A stretch of DNA of 64,000 nucleotides, from positions 281,791-345,790 of the forward strand of contig NZ_BMLK01000001.1 of the NCBI RefSeq assembly GCF_014645195.1. The letters run 5' to 3'. Below are positions 8,759 through 17,935 of the stretch, in pieces. Numbering within the stretch: the first letter of the stretch is position 1; every line of letters begins with the position of its first letter. Under the pieces are notes generated by a model, which saw only the letters and a program-made list of their open reading frames with translations, was not told where the DNA came from and did not search any database. The stretch comes from Novosphingobium indicum. Its GTDB lineage: Bacteria > Pseudomonadota > Alphaproteobacteria > Sphingomonadales > Sphingomonadaceae. Position numbers and translations under genes: made by a program.

Positions 8759-9427
8759 ATGGCGGCGGCCATGGTGTGGGATTCGAAATCCGTGAAAGCG
8801 CGCGCGACAGCGGCGGCCTTGGCTGCCCTGATACTTGGCGCGCCACTTCCCGCCATGGCTGATGTCATGCAGCTCGGTGATTCCGGGGCCGAGTGGATTG
8901 CCGGCGGGCCGGTCGGGCCTGCCGTCGGTCTGGTTTCTCCGGATGGTCTGGACGATGCAGCCAGCGTGGAACAGACCCCGCTGGCAATCGACGCGGAGCT
9001 TCACCCGCAGTCGATCACCGAGGCGCTCGATGCCGCGGGGCCGTCGCGCTGGCGTGTCCGCATCGCGCAACTGGCTGCGAAATACGATATCAGCCCGGCG
9101 TTGCTTGAAGCCGTGGTCTGGCAGGAAAGCCGCTGGAACGAACGTGCCGTATCGCCCGCCGGTGCGCGCGGTCTTGCGCAGTTGATGCCCGGCACAGCTG
9201 CACAGATGGGCGTCGATCCGGGCGATCCGACGGCCAATCTCGAAGGTGGCGCCCGGTACTTGCGCATGCAGCTCGATGCTTTCGGCGGCGACGTTGAAAA
9301 GGCGCTTGCCGCCTACAATGCCGGCCCGTCCCGCGTGGAGAAGGCGGGCGGCATTCCCAACATTCGCGAAACGAAACAGTACGTTGCCGCGATCATGGCG
9401 CGCCTGACCGACACTGTCCGGCAGTAG
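8759..9427 (+). CDS. Lytic transglycosylase (SLT domain)
   Basis: Cleaves the MurNAc-GlcNAc bond of peptidoglycan in the periplasm. About 222 residues from the ATG at 8759 (a second ATG is at 8771). A signal-peptide-like segment spans residues ~13-34. The C-terminal SLT domain has the catalytic Glu in VWQESRWNERAVSPAGA (Glu123), then GLAQLMPGTAAQMGV, NLEGGARYLRMQLDAF and AYNAGPSRVEKAGG, which are classic family 1 motifs. It starts 47 bp after the phytase stop, so read-through from that operon is possible. No convincing ribosome binding site is visible for either start. Confidence 0.88.
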   Translation: MAAAMVWDSKSVKARATAAALAALILGAPLPAMADVMQLGDSGAEWIAGGPVGPAVGLVSPDGLDDAASVEQTPLAIDAELHPQSITEALDAAGPSRWRVRIAQLAAKYDISPALLEAVVWQESRWNERAVSPAGARGLAQLMPGTAAQMGVDPGDPTANLEGGARYLRMQLDAFGGDVEKALAAYNAGPSRVEKAGGIPNIRETKQYVAAIMARLTDTVRQ

Positions 9428-9445
9428 CCCGCCGCAGCGGGCTAC
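9424..9445. terminator. Perfect hairpin between convergent genes
   Basis: GTAGCCCGC and GCGGGCTAC form a 9-bp perfect stem with a four-base CGCA loop. It begins at the stop codon of the lytic transglycosylase and lies before the convergent galU gene. No T-run follows on either strand, so it may be a weak or bidirectional terminator or simply an mRNA-stabilising hairpin. Confidence 0.4.
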
Positions 9446-9460
9446 GCACTGCGGGCTCGA

Positions 9461-10342
9461 TCAGCCCAGCATCTTCTTGGCCATTTCGCGCACTTCGGCG
9501 CCCATATCCTCGCGATCAAGTGCAAGTGCGAGCGTCGCTTCCACGAAACCGATCTTCGAACCGCAGTCGAAACGACGGCCGTTGAAGGTGACCGCATGGA
9601 ACGGCTGCTTGTCGATCAGCTTCGCCATCGAATCGGTAAGCTGGATCTCGCCGCCGGCGCCTTTGCCCTGGCTTGCCAGCAGGTCCATGACTTCCGGCTG
9701 GAGGATGTAGCGGCCCGAGACGATCTTGTTCGAAGGCGCCTCGTCCACCTTGGGCTTTTCGACCAGGCCTTTGACTTCGGTAAGGTTGCCCTTGCTTTCA
9801 CCCGGCGCAATGACGCCGTAGCTGGAGACTTCCTCCATTGGCACTTCGAGCACCGAGACGAGGTTGCCGCCCACTTCGTTGTAGGCCTCGATCATCTGCG
9901 CCATGCAGCCGGGCGAACCGTACATGAGCTCGTCGGGGAGAAAGATCGCGAAAGGCTCGTCTCCGGTCACGGCCCGCGCGCACCATACGGCATGGCCCAG
10001 CCCCATCGGCACTTGCTGGCGTACGGTCACCAGATTGCCGGGCTCGATGCGAGTCGGGTCGAGCGGTGCGAGCGACTTGCCGCGGCCGGTCATCGTCGCT
10101 TCGAGTTCGTAGGCCGTATCGAAATGCTCGACGATCGCCGTCTTGCCGCGCCCGGTGACGAAAATGAACTCCTCGATACCGGCCTCGCGCGCTTCATCGA
10201 CCGCATACTGGATCAATGGTCGATCGACGACGGGCAGCAGTTCCTTTGGAATCGCCTTCGTTGCCGGCAGGAAGCGGGTGCCCAGGCCCGCCACCGGGAA
10301 AACGGCCTTGCGGACGGGCTTGCGGAAATTCGAGTCACTCAT
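9461..10342 (-). CDS. galU: UTP-glucose-1-phosphate uridylyltransferase
   Basis: Makes UDP-glucose for exopolysaccharide, LPS and other glycans. The 293-residue protein starts MSDSNFRKPVRKAVFPVAGL and has the nucleotidyltransferase signature GLGTRFLPATKAIPKELLPV, then IQYAVDEAREAGIEEFIFVT, FAIFLPDELMYG and GAGGEIQLTDSMAKL. I used the ATG at 10342; an upstream ATG at 10372 would add ten non-conserved residues. It is divergent from murA and is a likely supplier of precursor to the sugar transferase and XrtA-type glycan genes elsewhere in the window. Confidence 0.95.
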   Translation of the reverse strand: MSDSNFRKPVRKAVFPVAGLGTRFLPATKAIPKELLPVVDRPLIQYAVDEAREAGIEEFIFVTGRGKTAIVEHFDTAYELEATMTGRGKSLAPLDPTRIEPGNLVTVRQQVPMGLGHAVWCARAVTGDEPFAIFLPDELMYGSPGCMAQMIEAYNEVGGNLVSVLEVPMEEVSSYGVIAPGESKGNLTEVKGLVEKPKVDEAPSNKIVSGRYILQPEVMDLLASQGKGAGGEIQLTDSMAKLIDKQPFHAVTFNGRRFDCGSKIGFVEATLALALDREDMGAEVREMAKKMLG

Positions 10343-10496
10343 GGGCTGAGACGGGGCCTCCCTGTGTTGCACTGCAAATAAAGCGACTTAGACAGACGCA
10401 TGCAACCGTGACGTATTGTTCTAACGGCTGCTGTCATCACAACTCTCTGTCGGGTCACCCGTTGCCGTGATCGCTTTTCCCGTTAAATGACGGGGG

Positions 10497-11780
10497 ATGG
10501 ACAAGATCATTATCGAAGGCGGAAAACGTCTTTCGGGCACTATCCCCGTTTCGGGCGCAAAAAATGCAGCACTCACCCTGTTGCCCTGTGCCTTGCTGAC
10601 CGACGAGCCGCTGACTCTGCGCAATCTGCCGCGTCTGGCCGACATCGACGGCTTCCAGCACCTGATGAATCAGTTCGGCATCTCGACAATGATTGCGGGA
10701 AGCCGGCCCGAGGATTTCGGCCGGGTGATGACGCTTCAGGCGACGCGCATCACCAGCTCGGTCGCTCCGTACGATCTCGTGCGCAAGATGCGTGCATCGA
10801 TTCTCGTACTCGGCCCGATGCTGGCGCGCATGGGCGAAGCGACCGTCTCGCTGCCCGGCGGCTGCGCTATCGGCAACCGGCCGATCGACCTTCACCTCAA
10901 GGCGCTTGAGGCGCTGGGCGCGCAGATCGAACTTGCTGCTGGCTATGTCCGTGCGATTGCGCCGGATGGTGGTTTGCCTGGGGGACGGTATTCCTTCCCG
11001 GTGGTGTCCGTGGGCGCGACCGAGAATGCGCTGATGGCGGCCGTCACGGCCCGCGGCAAGTCAACGCTTCACAATGCCGCGCGCGAGCCGGAAATCGTCG
11101 ACTTATGCAAGCTGCTCGTCGCGATGGGGGCCGAGATCGAGGGCATCGGCACGTCCGATCTGGTGATCCATGGCGTTCCGCGTCTCCACGGGGCGACCTA
11201 CATGGTCATGCCCGACCGTATCGAGGCCGGTTCCTATGCTTGCGCCGCAGCCATTACCGGCGGTGAAGTGACGCTGAAAGGCGCGCGGATCGAGGAAATG
11301 GAAGCCACGGTCCAGGCGCTGCGCGATGCAGGGGTTGCCATCGAGCCGGTTGCGGGAGGCCTGAAGGTGGCGTCCGACGGTAAGCTGCGTCCGGTGACGC
11401 TTTCGACTGCGCCCTATCCGGGCTTTGCCACCGACATGCAGGCCCAACTTATGGCGCTGGTCTGCCGGGCAGAGGGCTCGAGCGTGCTGACCGAGACGAT
11501 TTTCGAGAATCGCTACATGCATGTGCCCGAACTCAACCGCATGGGCGCGCGTATCGAGACCAAGGGGCGCACCGCCATCGTCCACGGCGTCGAAAAACTC
11601 ACCGGCGCCGAAGTCATGGCTACCGACCTGCGGGCCTCGATGAGCCTCGTGATCGCGGGCCTTGCTGCCGAGGGCGAGACTCAGGTTCATCGCCTTTACC
11701 ATCTCGACCGCGGCTATGAACGGCTCGAGGAAAAGCTGGCGCTGGTCGGCGCGCAGATCGAACGGGTCGGCAGCGACTGA
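10497..11780 (+). CDS. murA: UDP-N-acetylglucosamine 1-carboxyvinyltransferase
   Basis: First committed step of peptidoglycan synthesis: transfers enolpyruvate from PEP to UDP-GlcNAc. At 427 residues it is the normal size. Signatures: [20 protein letters not shown] (Lys22/Asn23 region), [20 protein letters not shown] with the fosfomycin-target Cys at 123, NIASMSL-like helix [19 protein letters not shown], and a C-terminal [18 protein letters not shown]. The start is preceded by a G-rich stretch with almost no spacer. Divergent from galU. Confidence 0.96.
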   Translation: MDKIIIEGGKRLSGTIPVSGAKNAALTLLPCALLTDEPLTLRNLPRLADIDGFQHLMNQFGISTMIAGSRPEDFGRVMTLQATRITSSVAPYDLVRKMRASILVLGPMLARMGEATVSLPGGCAIGNRPIDLHLKALEALGAQIELAAGYVRAIAPDGGLPGGRYSFPVVSVGATENALMAAVTARGKSTLHNAAREPEIVDLCKLLVAMGAEIEGIGTSDLVIHGVPRLHGATYMVMPDRIEAGSYACAAAITGGEVTLKGARIEEMEATVQALRDAGVAIEPVAGGLKVASDGKLRPVTLSTAPYPGFATDMQAQLMALVCRAEGSSVLTETIFENRYMHVPELNRMGARIETKGRTAIVHGVEKLTGAEVMATDLRASMSLVIAGLAAEGETQVHRLYHLDRGYERLEEKLALVGAQIERVGSD

Positions 11781-11848
11781 GGAAACTCTGAGAGGACCCG
11801 TGCGTTTCTCCTCCGTAACCCAATTTTGGAGTCTGGAGGAGTTTGGAC

Positions 11849-12064
11849 ATGGGCCTGATCAAGATGGCCGCCGCCGGTGCCGCCGGCTACGCGCTCTACA
11901 AGTATGCGACCAACAAGGAAGCCAAGGCCGCGCATGCCGGAGACGGACAGCGCGTGCGCGATGCTGGTCCCGAAAACATGCAGGACAAGCCTGTTCGCTG
12001 GTCGAAGACCGATGAAGCGATCGATGAGAGTTTCCCGGCGAGCGACCCGCCGGCGACGTACTGA
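11849..12064 (+). CDS. Small hypothetical protein with C-terminal SFPASDPPA motif
   Basis: A 71-residue protein starting MGLIKMAAAGAAGYALYKYA: one short hydrophobic N-terminal helix, then a polar linker, then DEAIDESFPASDPPATY. This SFPASDPPA tail recurs in small proteins across Alphaproteobacteria, but its role is unknown. An excellent ribosome binding site (GGAGGA, eight bases before ATG 11849) fixes the start over an in-frame TTG at 11843. It lies 68 bp after murA, so read-through is possible, but a separate promoter cannot be excluded. Confidence 0.8.
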   Translation: MGLIKMAAAGAAGYALYKYATNKEAKAAHAGDGQRVRDAGPENMQDKPVRWSKTDEAIDESFPASDPPATY

Positions 12065-12081
12065 CAGGACGCTGGTCTTTG

Positions 12082-12120
12082 CGAAGGGAGTGGTTCCGCA
12101 ACGCGGAGCCGCTCCCTTCG
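12082..12120. terminator. Strong hairpin between convergent genes
   Basis: The arms CGAAGGGAGTGGTTCCGC and GCGGAGCCGCTCCCTTCG pair over about 18 bp with one G-T wobble and one mismatch around a three-base loop. It sits between the small plus-strand protein and the minus-strand RHH gene. There is no clear T-run, so factor-independent termination is uncertain; the symmetry would serve both strands. Confidence 0.5.
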
Positions 12121-12131
12121 TCGTGTCGGCG

Positions 12132-12359
12132 CTAGAGCCGTGACGCCAGCCATACCCGGATGGCGCTGGCCAGCCCGGGCGGGACTTCGGCTTCAAGCCG
12201 TTCAGCATCGATTCGCGCCACGATGGCGTTGAGCGGCACGCCTTCGCGCGCCGCTGCGACCTTCAGCATGTCCCAGAACACGGGTTCGAGGCTGATCGAT
12301 GTCTTATGTCCCGCGATCTCGACCGAACGTTTCACCGGCGGGTGATAGAGTGTGCTCAT
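12132..12359 (-). CDS. Ribbon-helix-helix domain protein
   Basis: A 75-residue protein: HKTSISLEPVFWDMLKVAAA followed by REGVPLNAIVARIDAERL matches the RHH_4 type fold, in which the strand (TSISLE) contacts DNA and two helices dimerise. Such short proteins are found widely in Alphaproteobacteria as single-domain putative regulators with unknown targets. It has no partner toxin next to it, so I do not call it an antitoxin. Neighbours are phaB downstream on the same strand (61 bp away) and the convergent small protein. Confidence 0.8.
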   Translation of the reverse strand: MSTLYHPPVKRSVEIAGHKTSISLEPVFWDMLKVAAAREGVPLNAIVARIDAERLEAEVPPGLASAIRVWLASRL

Positions 12360-12420
12360 GGCACGAAGGTAGCGCGATGTTCAGCGCCTGAACATCGCGC
12401 CATGCCTTCTCTGGCCGGCA

Positions 12421-13143
12421 TCAGTACATGTGCTGGCCGCCGTTGATGCTCATCGTCGAGCCGGTCACGAAAGCCGCATTTTCCGAGCACAGGAAAGCGA
12501 CGCCGCGGGCGATCTCGTAAGCATGGCCGAGGCGGCCCACCGGGATCTTGGCGACGATCTTTTCCAGCACCGGTTCGGGCACCGCCGCGACCATGTCGGT
12601 ATCGATATACCCCGGTGCGATGGCGTTCACTGTCACTCCGAACTTGGCGCCTTCCTGCGCCAGTGCCTTGGTGAAGCCGTGAATGCCGGACTTCGCAGCC
12701 GCATAGTTCACCTGACCGTATTGGCCGGCCTGGCCGTTGATCGAGCCGATGTTGACCACGCGGCCCCACTTGCGTTCACGCATGCCGGGGAAGCAGGCCT
12801 TGGCCATGTTGAAGCAGCCGCCGAGGTTGATTCGCATCACCTCGTTCCAGTCTTCGAAGCTCATCTTGTGGAGCACGCCGTCGCGGGTGATGCCCGCGTT
12901 GTTGACGACGATGTCGACCGGCCCGACCTCCTCGGCCACCCGCGCACACCCTTCGAGCGTCGCTTCGTGATCGCCGACGTCCCACTTGTAGGCGGGAATG
13001 CCCGTGGCCGCCGTAAAGGCCTTGGCCTTTTCGTCGTTGCCGCCGTAATTCGCGACGACGGTGTGACCTCTGTCTTTCAGGGCCAGCGAAATGGCTTCAC
13101 CAATACCCCTGGTCCCACCGGTAACAATTGCAACGCGCGCCAT
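12421..13143 (-). CDS. phaB: Acetoacetyl-CoA reductase (SDR family)
   Basis: NADPH-dependent reduction of acetoacetyl-CoA to (R)-3-hydroxybutyryl-CoA, the second step of polyhydroxybutyrate synthesis. The 240-residue protein has the SDR cofactor loop VTGGTRGIGEAISLAL, the NNAGITRDGVLHKM segment, catalytic Ser in NIGSINGQAGQYGQ and the YAAAK motif, plus the C-terminal AAFVTGSTMSINGGQHMY typical of PhaB. GAGAGG precedes the ATG at 13143 by six bases, so the ATG at 13167 is rejected. No phaA or phaC is present nearby; FabG is the main alternative, but PhaB fits better. Confidence 0.88.
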   Translation of the reverse strand: MARVAIVTGGTRGIGEAISLALKDRGHTVVANYGGNDEKAKAFTAATGIPAYKWDVGDHEATLEGCARVAEEVGPVDIVVNNAGITRDGVLHKMSFEDWNEVMRINLGGCFNMAKACFPGMRERKWGRVVNIGSINGQAGQYGQVNYAAAKSGIHGFTKALAQEGAKFGVTVNAIAPGYIDTDMVAAVPEPVLEKIVAKIPVGRLGHAYEIARGVAFLCSENAAFVTGSTMSINGGQHMY

Positions 13144-13281
13144 ATCGAGCCTCTCGCTTGTGTGCATCCACCAGGCACAGTGCTAGGAAATGCCAAGTAA
13201 TTGAGCAAGGCCGCTGAAGCGCTATTCGATGGCTATTCGGTGCAGACTGCGTTGATTTTCCTGCAAGGCGCCTTGCCGGAA

Positions 13282-14004
13282 TCAGAAGTTGAACTGGGTC
13301 CCCACATAGACGGCCTGGCTGTCCTGCCTGCCGTCGGTCAGCGGCAACAGGCGCTCGCGGTCCTGCGAATAGCGTACGCCTGCCGTGACATTCAGATTGT
13401 CGGTCACGCGATAGGCGCCGCTCAGGTCAACTTCGCCTGCATCTCCGGCAAAGGTGCGCGGCGCCCGGCCCGGCGCGCGCTTCTCGTCAATCGAAAGCCG
13501 CGTGCTGAAGCGCGGGTTGTCCGTGGCTGCCGGGCTGGGCTGCAGGCTGAACTTCTTGAGTTCGGGTGCGTCCGCCAGCGACTTGTTGTTCGGTGTCTGC
13601 GGAACGAGGTCCTGCGCGAAGTTCTGGTAGCCGCGCGAGACGCCCAGGTTGAATGCCGTTTGCGGAATGCGCAGCCGGCCGGGTTCGCTCGCATTCTTCG
13701 CGACTTCGCTCGTGCCGTGGACGATGATCGCCTTCGCCGCTTCGGGATCGACGCGCACGGCCACGGTTACGGACCGTTCGGGGCGATTCGGCGTCCCCGC
13801 CGGCGTGAACGGAAAACGCTCGCCCTTTGCCAGCGATCGCATGGCGATGACCCGGGTCAGGTTTTCGGGTGAGGCTTCGGGATCGAGAGAATCGATGGGA
13901 GCGCTTCGCCCTGTCAGGGTCGCGAATGTCGAGGAAAACGCCATGACAGCGCTGGGGAGCGCAAGCACTCCGACGCTGGCGGCGATCATTACACCGGCCT
14001 TCAT
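13282..14004 (-). CDS. Secreted hypothetical protein with outer-membrane-barrel-like C-terminus
   Basis: No function recognised. From the ATG at 14004 the 240-residue protein has a clean signal peptide (MKAGVMIAASVGVLALPSAV, cleavage after VMA). The middle contains RFPFTPAGTPNRPERSVTVA, and the C-terminal third has alternating strands (VDLSGAYRVTDNLNVTAGV, DSQAVYVGTQFNF) ending in Phe, as in outer-membrane barrels. GAGAGG lies four bases before this start. An in-frame ATG at 14118 would add 38 polar residues before the signal, which I consider unlikely. It may be a small barrel or a periplasmic beta-rich protein. Confidence 0.65.
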   Translation of the reverse strand: MKAGVMIAASVGVLALPSAVMAFSSTFATLTGRSAPIDSLDPEASPENLTRVIAMRSLAKGERFPFTPAGTPNRPERSVTVAVRVDPEAAKAIIVHGTSEVAKNASEPGRLRIPQTAFNLGVSRGYQNFAQDLVPQTPNNKSLADAPELKKFSLQPSPAATDNPRFSTRLSIDEKRAPGRAPRTFAGDAGEVDLSGAYRVTDNLNVTAGVRYSQDRERLLPLTDGRQDSQAVYVGTQFNF

Positions 14005-14329
14005 GCTGCCTCTCGACGCAATTGCGCCCTCCGAAACCATGGTCCAGCCCTGTTGCCCGTCAAATCCATCCGCTGCAGTGCGCACTTCAGGTGCCTGCGG
14101 CAGGCCACGTATCTTCATCCTGCGATATTAACATAGCCTGATCGTGCAGGCGAGAGAGTGGTCGGTCGGGGGTAGGTCGGCCCTGCCCATCCCGATGTTC
14201 AGCGGCGGTTTAGGGTGGACGGGCGAGGAACGCGCACTTGCCGCCCCGGCAGTGGCGGTTATAGAGGCGAGTGAAGGCAGGTGCCGGTTTCCGGTTCCCG
14301 CCAGACAAGATCAGGAACTGGGAACGACA
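14005..14329. other. Gene-poor interval between the barrel-like gene and the DUF3576 gene
   Basis: About 325 bases separate the preferred start of the minus-strand hypothetical (14004) from the DUF3576 ATG (14330). The first 114 bases could encode its N-terminal extension. The rest should hold two divergent promoters. AT-rich CGATATTAACATAGCC around 14112-14127 is the only distinctive spot. I found no RNA gene or repeat. Confidence 0.4.
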
Positions 14330-14794
14330 ATGACAGGCAGCACCGATACCGGCTTTTTCACCGCGCGCTCGCTGGTCACCACGGCCGTCTGTGCCACGGC
14401 GGCGCTCGCACTGGCCGGTTGCGGCGGCAAGAAGCAGACGGGCGCGGTCATGGCACCCTCGCAGGTGACCACGATCGGCGTGAACAGCTACCTATGGCGT
14501 GCCAGCCTCGACACGCTTTCGTTCATGCCGCTGCTCCAGTCGGACAGCGCCGGTGGTGTCATCGTCACCGACTGGTACACCAATCCCAAGGATCCGGGCG
14601 AACGCGTGAAGATTTCGGTGCTGATCCTCGATCAGGATCTGCGGGCCGACGCCCTCAAGGTGACGGCCGTGCGCGAAGTGGCGCAGGGCGGCGGCTGGAC
14701 GCCGGCGCCGGTTCAGGCCGCGACCGTGCAGAAGCTCGAAGACATCATCCTGACCCGCGCGCGCGATCTGCGTCGCAACTCGATGGGTGGCTGA
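14330..14794 (+). CDS. DUF3576 domain lipoprotein
   Basis: A 154-residue lipoprotein: signal ending in the lipobox ALAG-C (Cys31) followed by GGKKQTGAVMAPSQVTTIGV. The domain NSYLWRASLDTLSFMPLLQS, VIVTDWYTNPKDPGERVKIS and ADALKVTAVREV matches the alphaproteobacterial DUF3576 family, thought to be an envelope protein of unknown role. It lies 59 bp upstream of leuS and in the same direction; the DUF3576-leuS-lptE-holA order is common in Sphingomonadales, which hints at outer-membrane biogenesis. GGGA sits seven bases before the ATG. Confidence 0.87.
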   Translation: MTGSTDTGFFTARSLVTTAVCATAALALAGCGGKKQTGAVMAPSQVTTIGVNSYLWRASLDTLSFMPLLQSDSAGGVIVTDWYTNPKDPGERVKISVLILDQDLRADALKVTAVREVAQGGGWTPAPVQAATVQKLEDIILTRARDLRRNSMGG

Positions 14795-14853
14795 TCCCAC
14801 GCCGGGTTTATCCATTTGGCGGGCAGGGAAGGCCCGCAGGAGACTAGACTGAC

Positions 14854-17409
14854 ATGAGTGAGCGGTTCGATCCGGCTCAGGCGGACACGCGCTGGCAGGC
14901 TGCGTGGGACGATGCGCAATGCTTCAAGGCGGACGATTCGAGCGCGAAGCCGCGCAGCTACGTCCTCGAGATGTTCCCCTATCCTTCGGGGCGCATCCAC
15001 ATCGGCCACGTGCGCAATTACACGATGGGTGACGTGCTCGCGCGCTACAAGCGGATGAAGGGCTTCGAGGTCCTGCACCCGATGGGTTGGGATGCCTTCG
15101 GTATGCCCGCCGAGAACGCCGCCATGGAAAAGGGTGTGCACCCGGGAGGCTGGACGCGTGAGAACATCGCCAACATGAAGGCGCAGCTCAAGCGCCTTGG
15201 TTTCGCGCTCGACTGGAGCCGCGAACTCGCCACCTGCGAGCCGGAGTACTACGGCCACGAACAGGCGCTGTTCCTCGATCTCTACGAAGGCAGTCTCGTC
15301 TACCGCAAGGAATCGGCGGTCAACTGGGACCCGGTCGACCAGACCGTGCTTGCCAATGAGCAGGTGATCGACGGGCGAGGCTGGCGCTCGGGCGCGCTGG
15401 TCGAGAAGCGCAAGCTCTCGCAGTGGTTCCTCAAGATCACCGATTTCGCCGAGGAACTGCTCGAAGGTCTGGGGTCGCTCGACAAGTGGCCGGAAAAGGT
15501 CCGGACCATGCAGGAAAACTGGATCGGCAAGAGTCAGGGCCTGCAGTTCCGCTTCAAACCGGCCAACTTCGATTCGGAAATCGAAGTCTATTCGACCCGC
15601 CCGGACACGATCTTTGGCGCCAGCTTCGTAGCCGTGGCTGCGGAACACCCGGTGGCGCAGCAGGTTGCGGCGAAGTCCGCCGAAGCGCAGGCATTCATTG
15701 AGGAGTGCAAGCGCGGGGGCACCACCGCGGCTGAGCTGGAGACGGCAGAAAAGCTCGGTTTCGATACCGGTTTCAAGGTGCGGCATCCGTTCACCGGCGC
15801 CGAATTGCCGGTCTACATCGCCAACTTCGTGCTGATGGAATACGGCACCGGCGCGGTCATGGCCGTTCCCGGTCACGACCAGCGCGACTTCGAATTCGCC
15901 ACAAAGTACGAGCTGCCGATCCTGCGCGTCGTCGCCGCCAGCGCAGACGATGCCGACAAGCCCTTCGAAGGTGAAGCGGAAGCCGGTGACGGCGTCTGCG
16001 TCCATTCGGACTTCCTAAACGGCATGAGCGTCGAGGAGGCCAAGGCCGAGGTAATCTCGCGTGCCGAAAGCGAGGGCTGGGGCGAAGGCAAGACGGTCTG
16101 GCGGCTGCGCGACTGGGGCGTTTCGCGCCAGCGCTACTGGGGTACGCCGATCCCGTTCATCCACTGCGAAGTCTGCGGCGTCGTGCCGGTGCCCAAGAAG
16201 CAGCTTCCGGTCACGCTGCCCGAGGACGTCGATTTCTCGGTCCCCGGCAATCCGCTGGCGCGTCACCCGACCTGGAAGCATGTCGACTGTCCCCAGTGCG
16301 GCAAGCCCGCCCGACGCGAGACCGACACGCTCGATACCTTCGTCGACAGCTCGTGGTATTTCCTGCGTTTCGCCAGCCAGCCCAAGGATCGTCCTTTCGA
16401 CCCGGCGCAGATCGCGCAGTGGCTGCCGGTCGAACAGTATATCGGCGGCATCGAGCACGCGATCCTGCACTTGCTCTACGCCCGCTTCTGGACACGCGCG
16501 CTCGCCCATATCGGCAAGATCGAGGTGAAGGAGCCTTTCGGGAGCCTGTTCACGCAGGGCATGGTCACGCATGAGACATATCAGAGGATTGTCCAACTCC
16601 CGCCACAAAAGGACACGCCGCCAGAGATGGCTAGAGTCCTCGGCGCGTATCTAGCACCAGACGAAATAGAGCGCCGTGACGGAGGTGTTTTCGCTAAGGA
16701 CGACGGTGGCGAAGTCGAGGTTGGCCGCGTCATCAAGATGTCGAAGTCGAAGAAGAACGTGGTCGATCCCGACGAGATCGTCGCGACCTACGGCGCCGAC
16801 GCGATCCGCTGGTTCATGCTTTCCGACAGCCCGCCCGAGCGCGACCTGCCCTGGTCCGAGGCCGGGATCGAAGGCTGCGCCCGCTTTGTGCAGCGTCTGT
16901 GGCGTCTTTTCGGGCAGTACGATGCGTCTGCCGAAGGCGAAGACAAGGCCATCGACCGCAAGGCGCACCAGGCCGTGGCGGCCGTGGCCGAAGACATCGA
17001 ATCGCTCGGCTTCAACAAGGCCGTGGCGCGCATCTACGAGCTGACCGGCGCAGTCGAGAAGGCGAAGCCGTCCGCCAGCCGTTCGGCTGCGATCCGCACG
17101 CTGCTTTTGCTGATCGCGCCGATGATGCCGCACCTTGCCGAAGAGGCTTACGCGACCTTCGGCGAGGGTCTGGTCGCCGATGCCGCTTGGCCCGAAGTCG
17201 ATCCCGCGCTGCTCGTCGAGGACGAAGTGACCATCGCCGTACAGGTCAAGGGCAAACTTCGCGATACCCTGACGGTCGCCAAGGGCACTGCGAAGGAAGA
17301 GCTGGAGGCGCTTGCCCTCGCCAGCGAGAAGGTGCAGCGTGCTCTGGATGGAGCCGAAATCCGCAAGGTAATCGTCGTGCCCGACCGTCTTGTGAACCTC
17401 GTCGCGTGA
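14854..17409 (+). CDS. leuS: Leucyl-tRNA synthetase
   Basis: Charges tRNA-Leu. The 851-residue protein has the class I HIGH motif in [20 protein letters not shown], editing-domain features ([37 protein letters not shown]), [16 protein letters not shown] and [15 protein letters not shown] (KMSKS at 628-632). The leucine-specific insert just before KMSKS (residues ~574-620) has unlike-neighbour codons (AGG, AGA, CTA, ATA, GGA) and a lower GC content. AGGAG precedes the ATG at 14854. The stop overlaps the lptE GTG start. Confidence 0.97.
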   Translation: MSERFDPAQADTRWQAAWDDAQCFKADDSSAKPRSYVLEMFPYPSGRIHIGHVRNYTMGDVLARYKRMKGFEVLHPMGWDAFGMPAENAAMEKGVHPGGWTRENIANMKAQLKRLGFALDWSRELATCEPEYYGHEQALFLDLYEGSLVYRKESAVNWDPVDQTVLANEQVIDGRGWRSGALVEKRKLSQWFLKITDFAEELLEGLGSLDKWPEKVRTMQENWIGKSQGLQFRFKPANFDSEIEVYSTRPDTIFGASFVAVAAEHPVAQQVAAKSAEAQAFIEECKRGGTTAAELETAEKLGFDTGFKVRHPFTGAELPVYIANFVLMEYGTGAVMAVPGHDQRDFEFATKYELPILRVVAASADDADKPFEGEAEAGDGVCVHSDFLNGMSVEEAKAEVISRAESEGWGEGKTVWRLRDWGVSRQRYWGTPIPFIHCEVCGVVPVPKKQLPVTLPEDVDFSVPGNPLARHPTWKHVDCPQCGKPARRETDTLDTFVDSSWYFLRFASQPKDRPFDPAQIAQWLPVEQYIGGIEHAILHLLYARFWTRALAHIGKIEVKEPFGSLFTQGMVTHETYQRIVQLPPQKDTPPEMARVLGAYLAPDEIERRDGGVFAKDDGGEVEVGRVIKMSKSKKNVVDPDEIVATYGADAIRWFMLSDSPPERDLPWSEAGIEGCARFVQRLWRLFGQYDASAEGEDKAIDRKAHQAVAAVAEDIESLGFNKAVARIYELTGAVEKAKPSASRSAAIRTLLLLIAPMMPHLAEEAYATFGEGLVADAAWPEVDPALLVEDEVTIAVQVKGKLRDTLTVAKGTAKEELEALALASEKVQRALDGAEIRKVIVVPDRLVNLVA

Positions 17410-17903
17410 GAGTGCTGATCGCCTTTGCTGCTGCCTTGGCGCTGGCTGGCTGCGGCCTGCAGCCAATGTACGCGGGCGGCGGTAGCGGCAAGGTGGCGCG
17501 CGGGCTTTCCGATGTGCAGGTTTCCGCTATCGAGGGGCGGGCCGGGTGGCTTGTCCGCAACGCGCTGCTGGACCGGCTGGGCTCGGATGGCAGCGGATCT
17601 TCCGCCCGCTATCGTCTCGACGTGCGCCTCGACGACAATCTGGAAGGCTTTGCGCTGCTCTCGGACGATACCATCGGCCGCGAACGGCGCACCCTGCGTG
17701 CCCGCTACCAGCTCGTCGACCTTTCGAGCGGGGACGTGGTGTTGGATGCTACCGCTGGTTCGGATGCAGGTATCGATGTTGTCTCGTCGGACTATGCAAC
17801 GATCGCCGCGGAACAGACGGCTCTGGAAAATCTCTCCAAGGATGTCGCGAGCCGCATCGTTACCAGCATTGCCTTGCGCCTTCGTGGCGATACGGCCCAG
17901 TGA
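17406..17903 (+). CDS. lptE: LPS-assembly lipoprotein LptE
   Basis: Outer-membrane lipoprotein that partners LptD to insert LPS. The 165-residue product starts from a GTG at 17406 (overlapping the leuS stop; a second GTG is at 17412) and has the lipobox LALAG-C (Cys16) followed by [13 protein letters not shown], the hallmark of alphaproteobacterial LptE. The strand-rich [18 protein letters not shown] and [20 protein letters not shown] segments fit the family. The order leuS-lptE-holA is the standard alphaproteobacterial one. Confidence 0.9.
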   Translation: MRVLIAFAAALALAGCGLQPMYAGGGSGKVARGLSDVQVSAIEGRAGWLVRNALLDRLGSDGSGSSARYRLDVRLDDNLEGFALLSDDTIGRERRTLRARYQLVDLSSGDVVLDATAGSDAGIDVVSSDYATIAAEQTALENLSKDVASRIVTSIALRLRGDTAQ

Positions 17904-17935
17904 ACGGATGATCCCGTGACCGGGTCCGAGGCATT

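Noticed and set aside
14713..16005. Long minus-strand ORF opposite leuS
   Set aside because: Same artefact as above; leuS has all its catalytic motifs in the plus frame.
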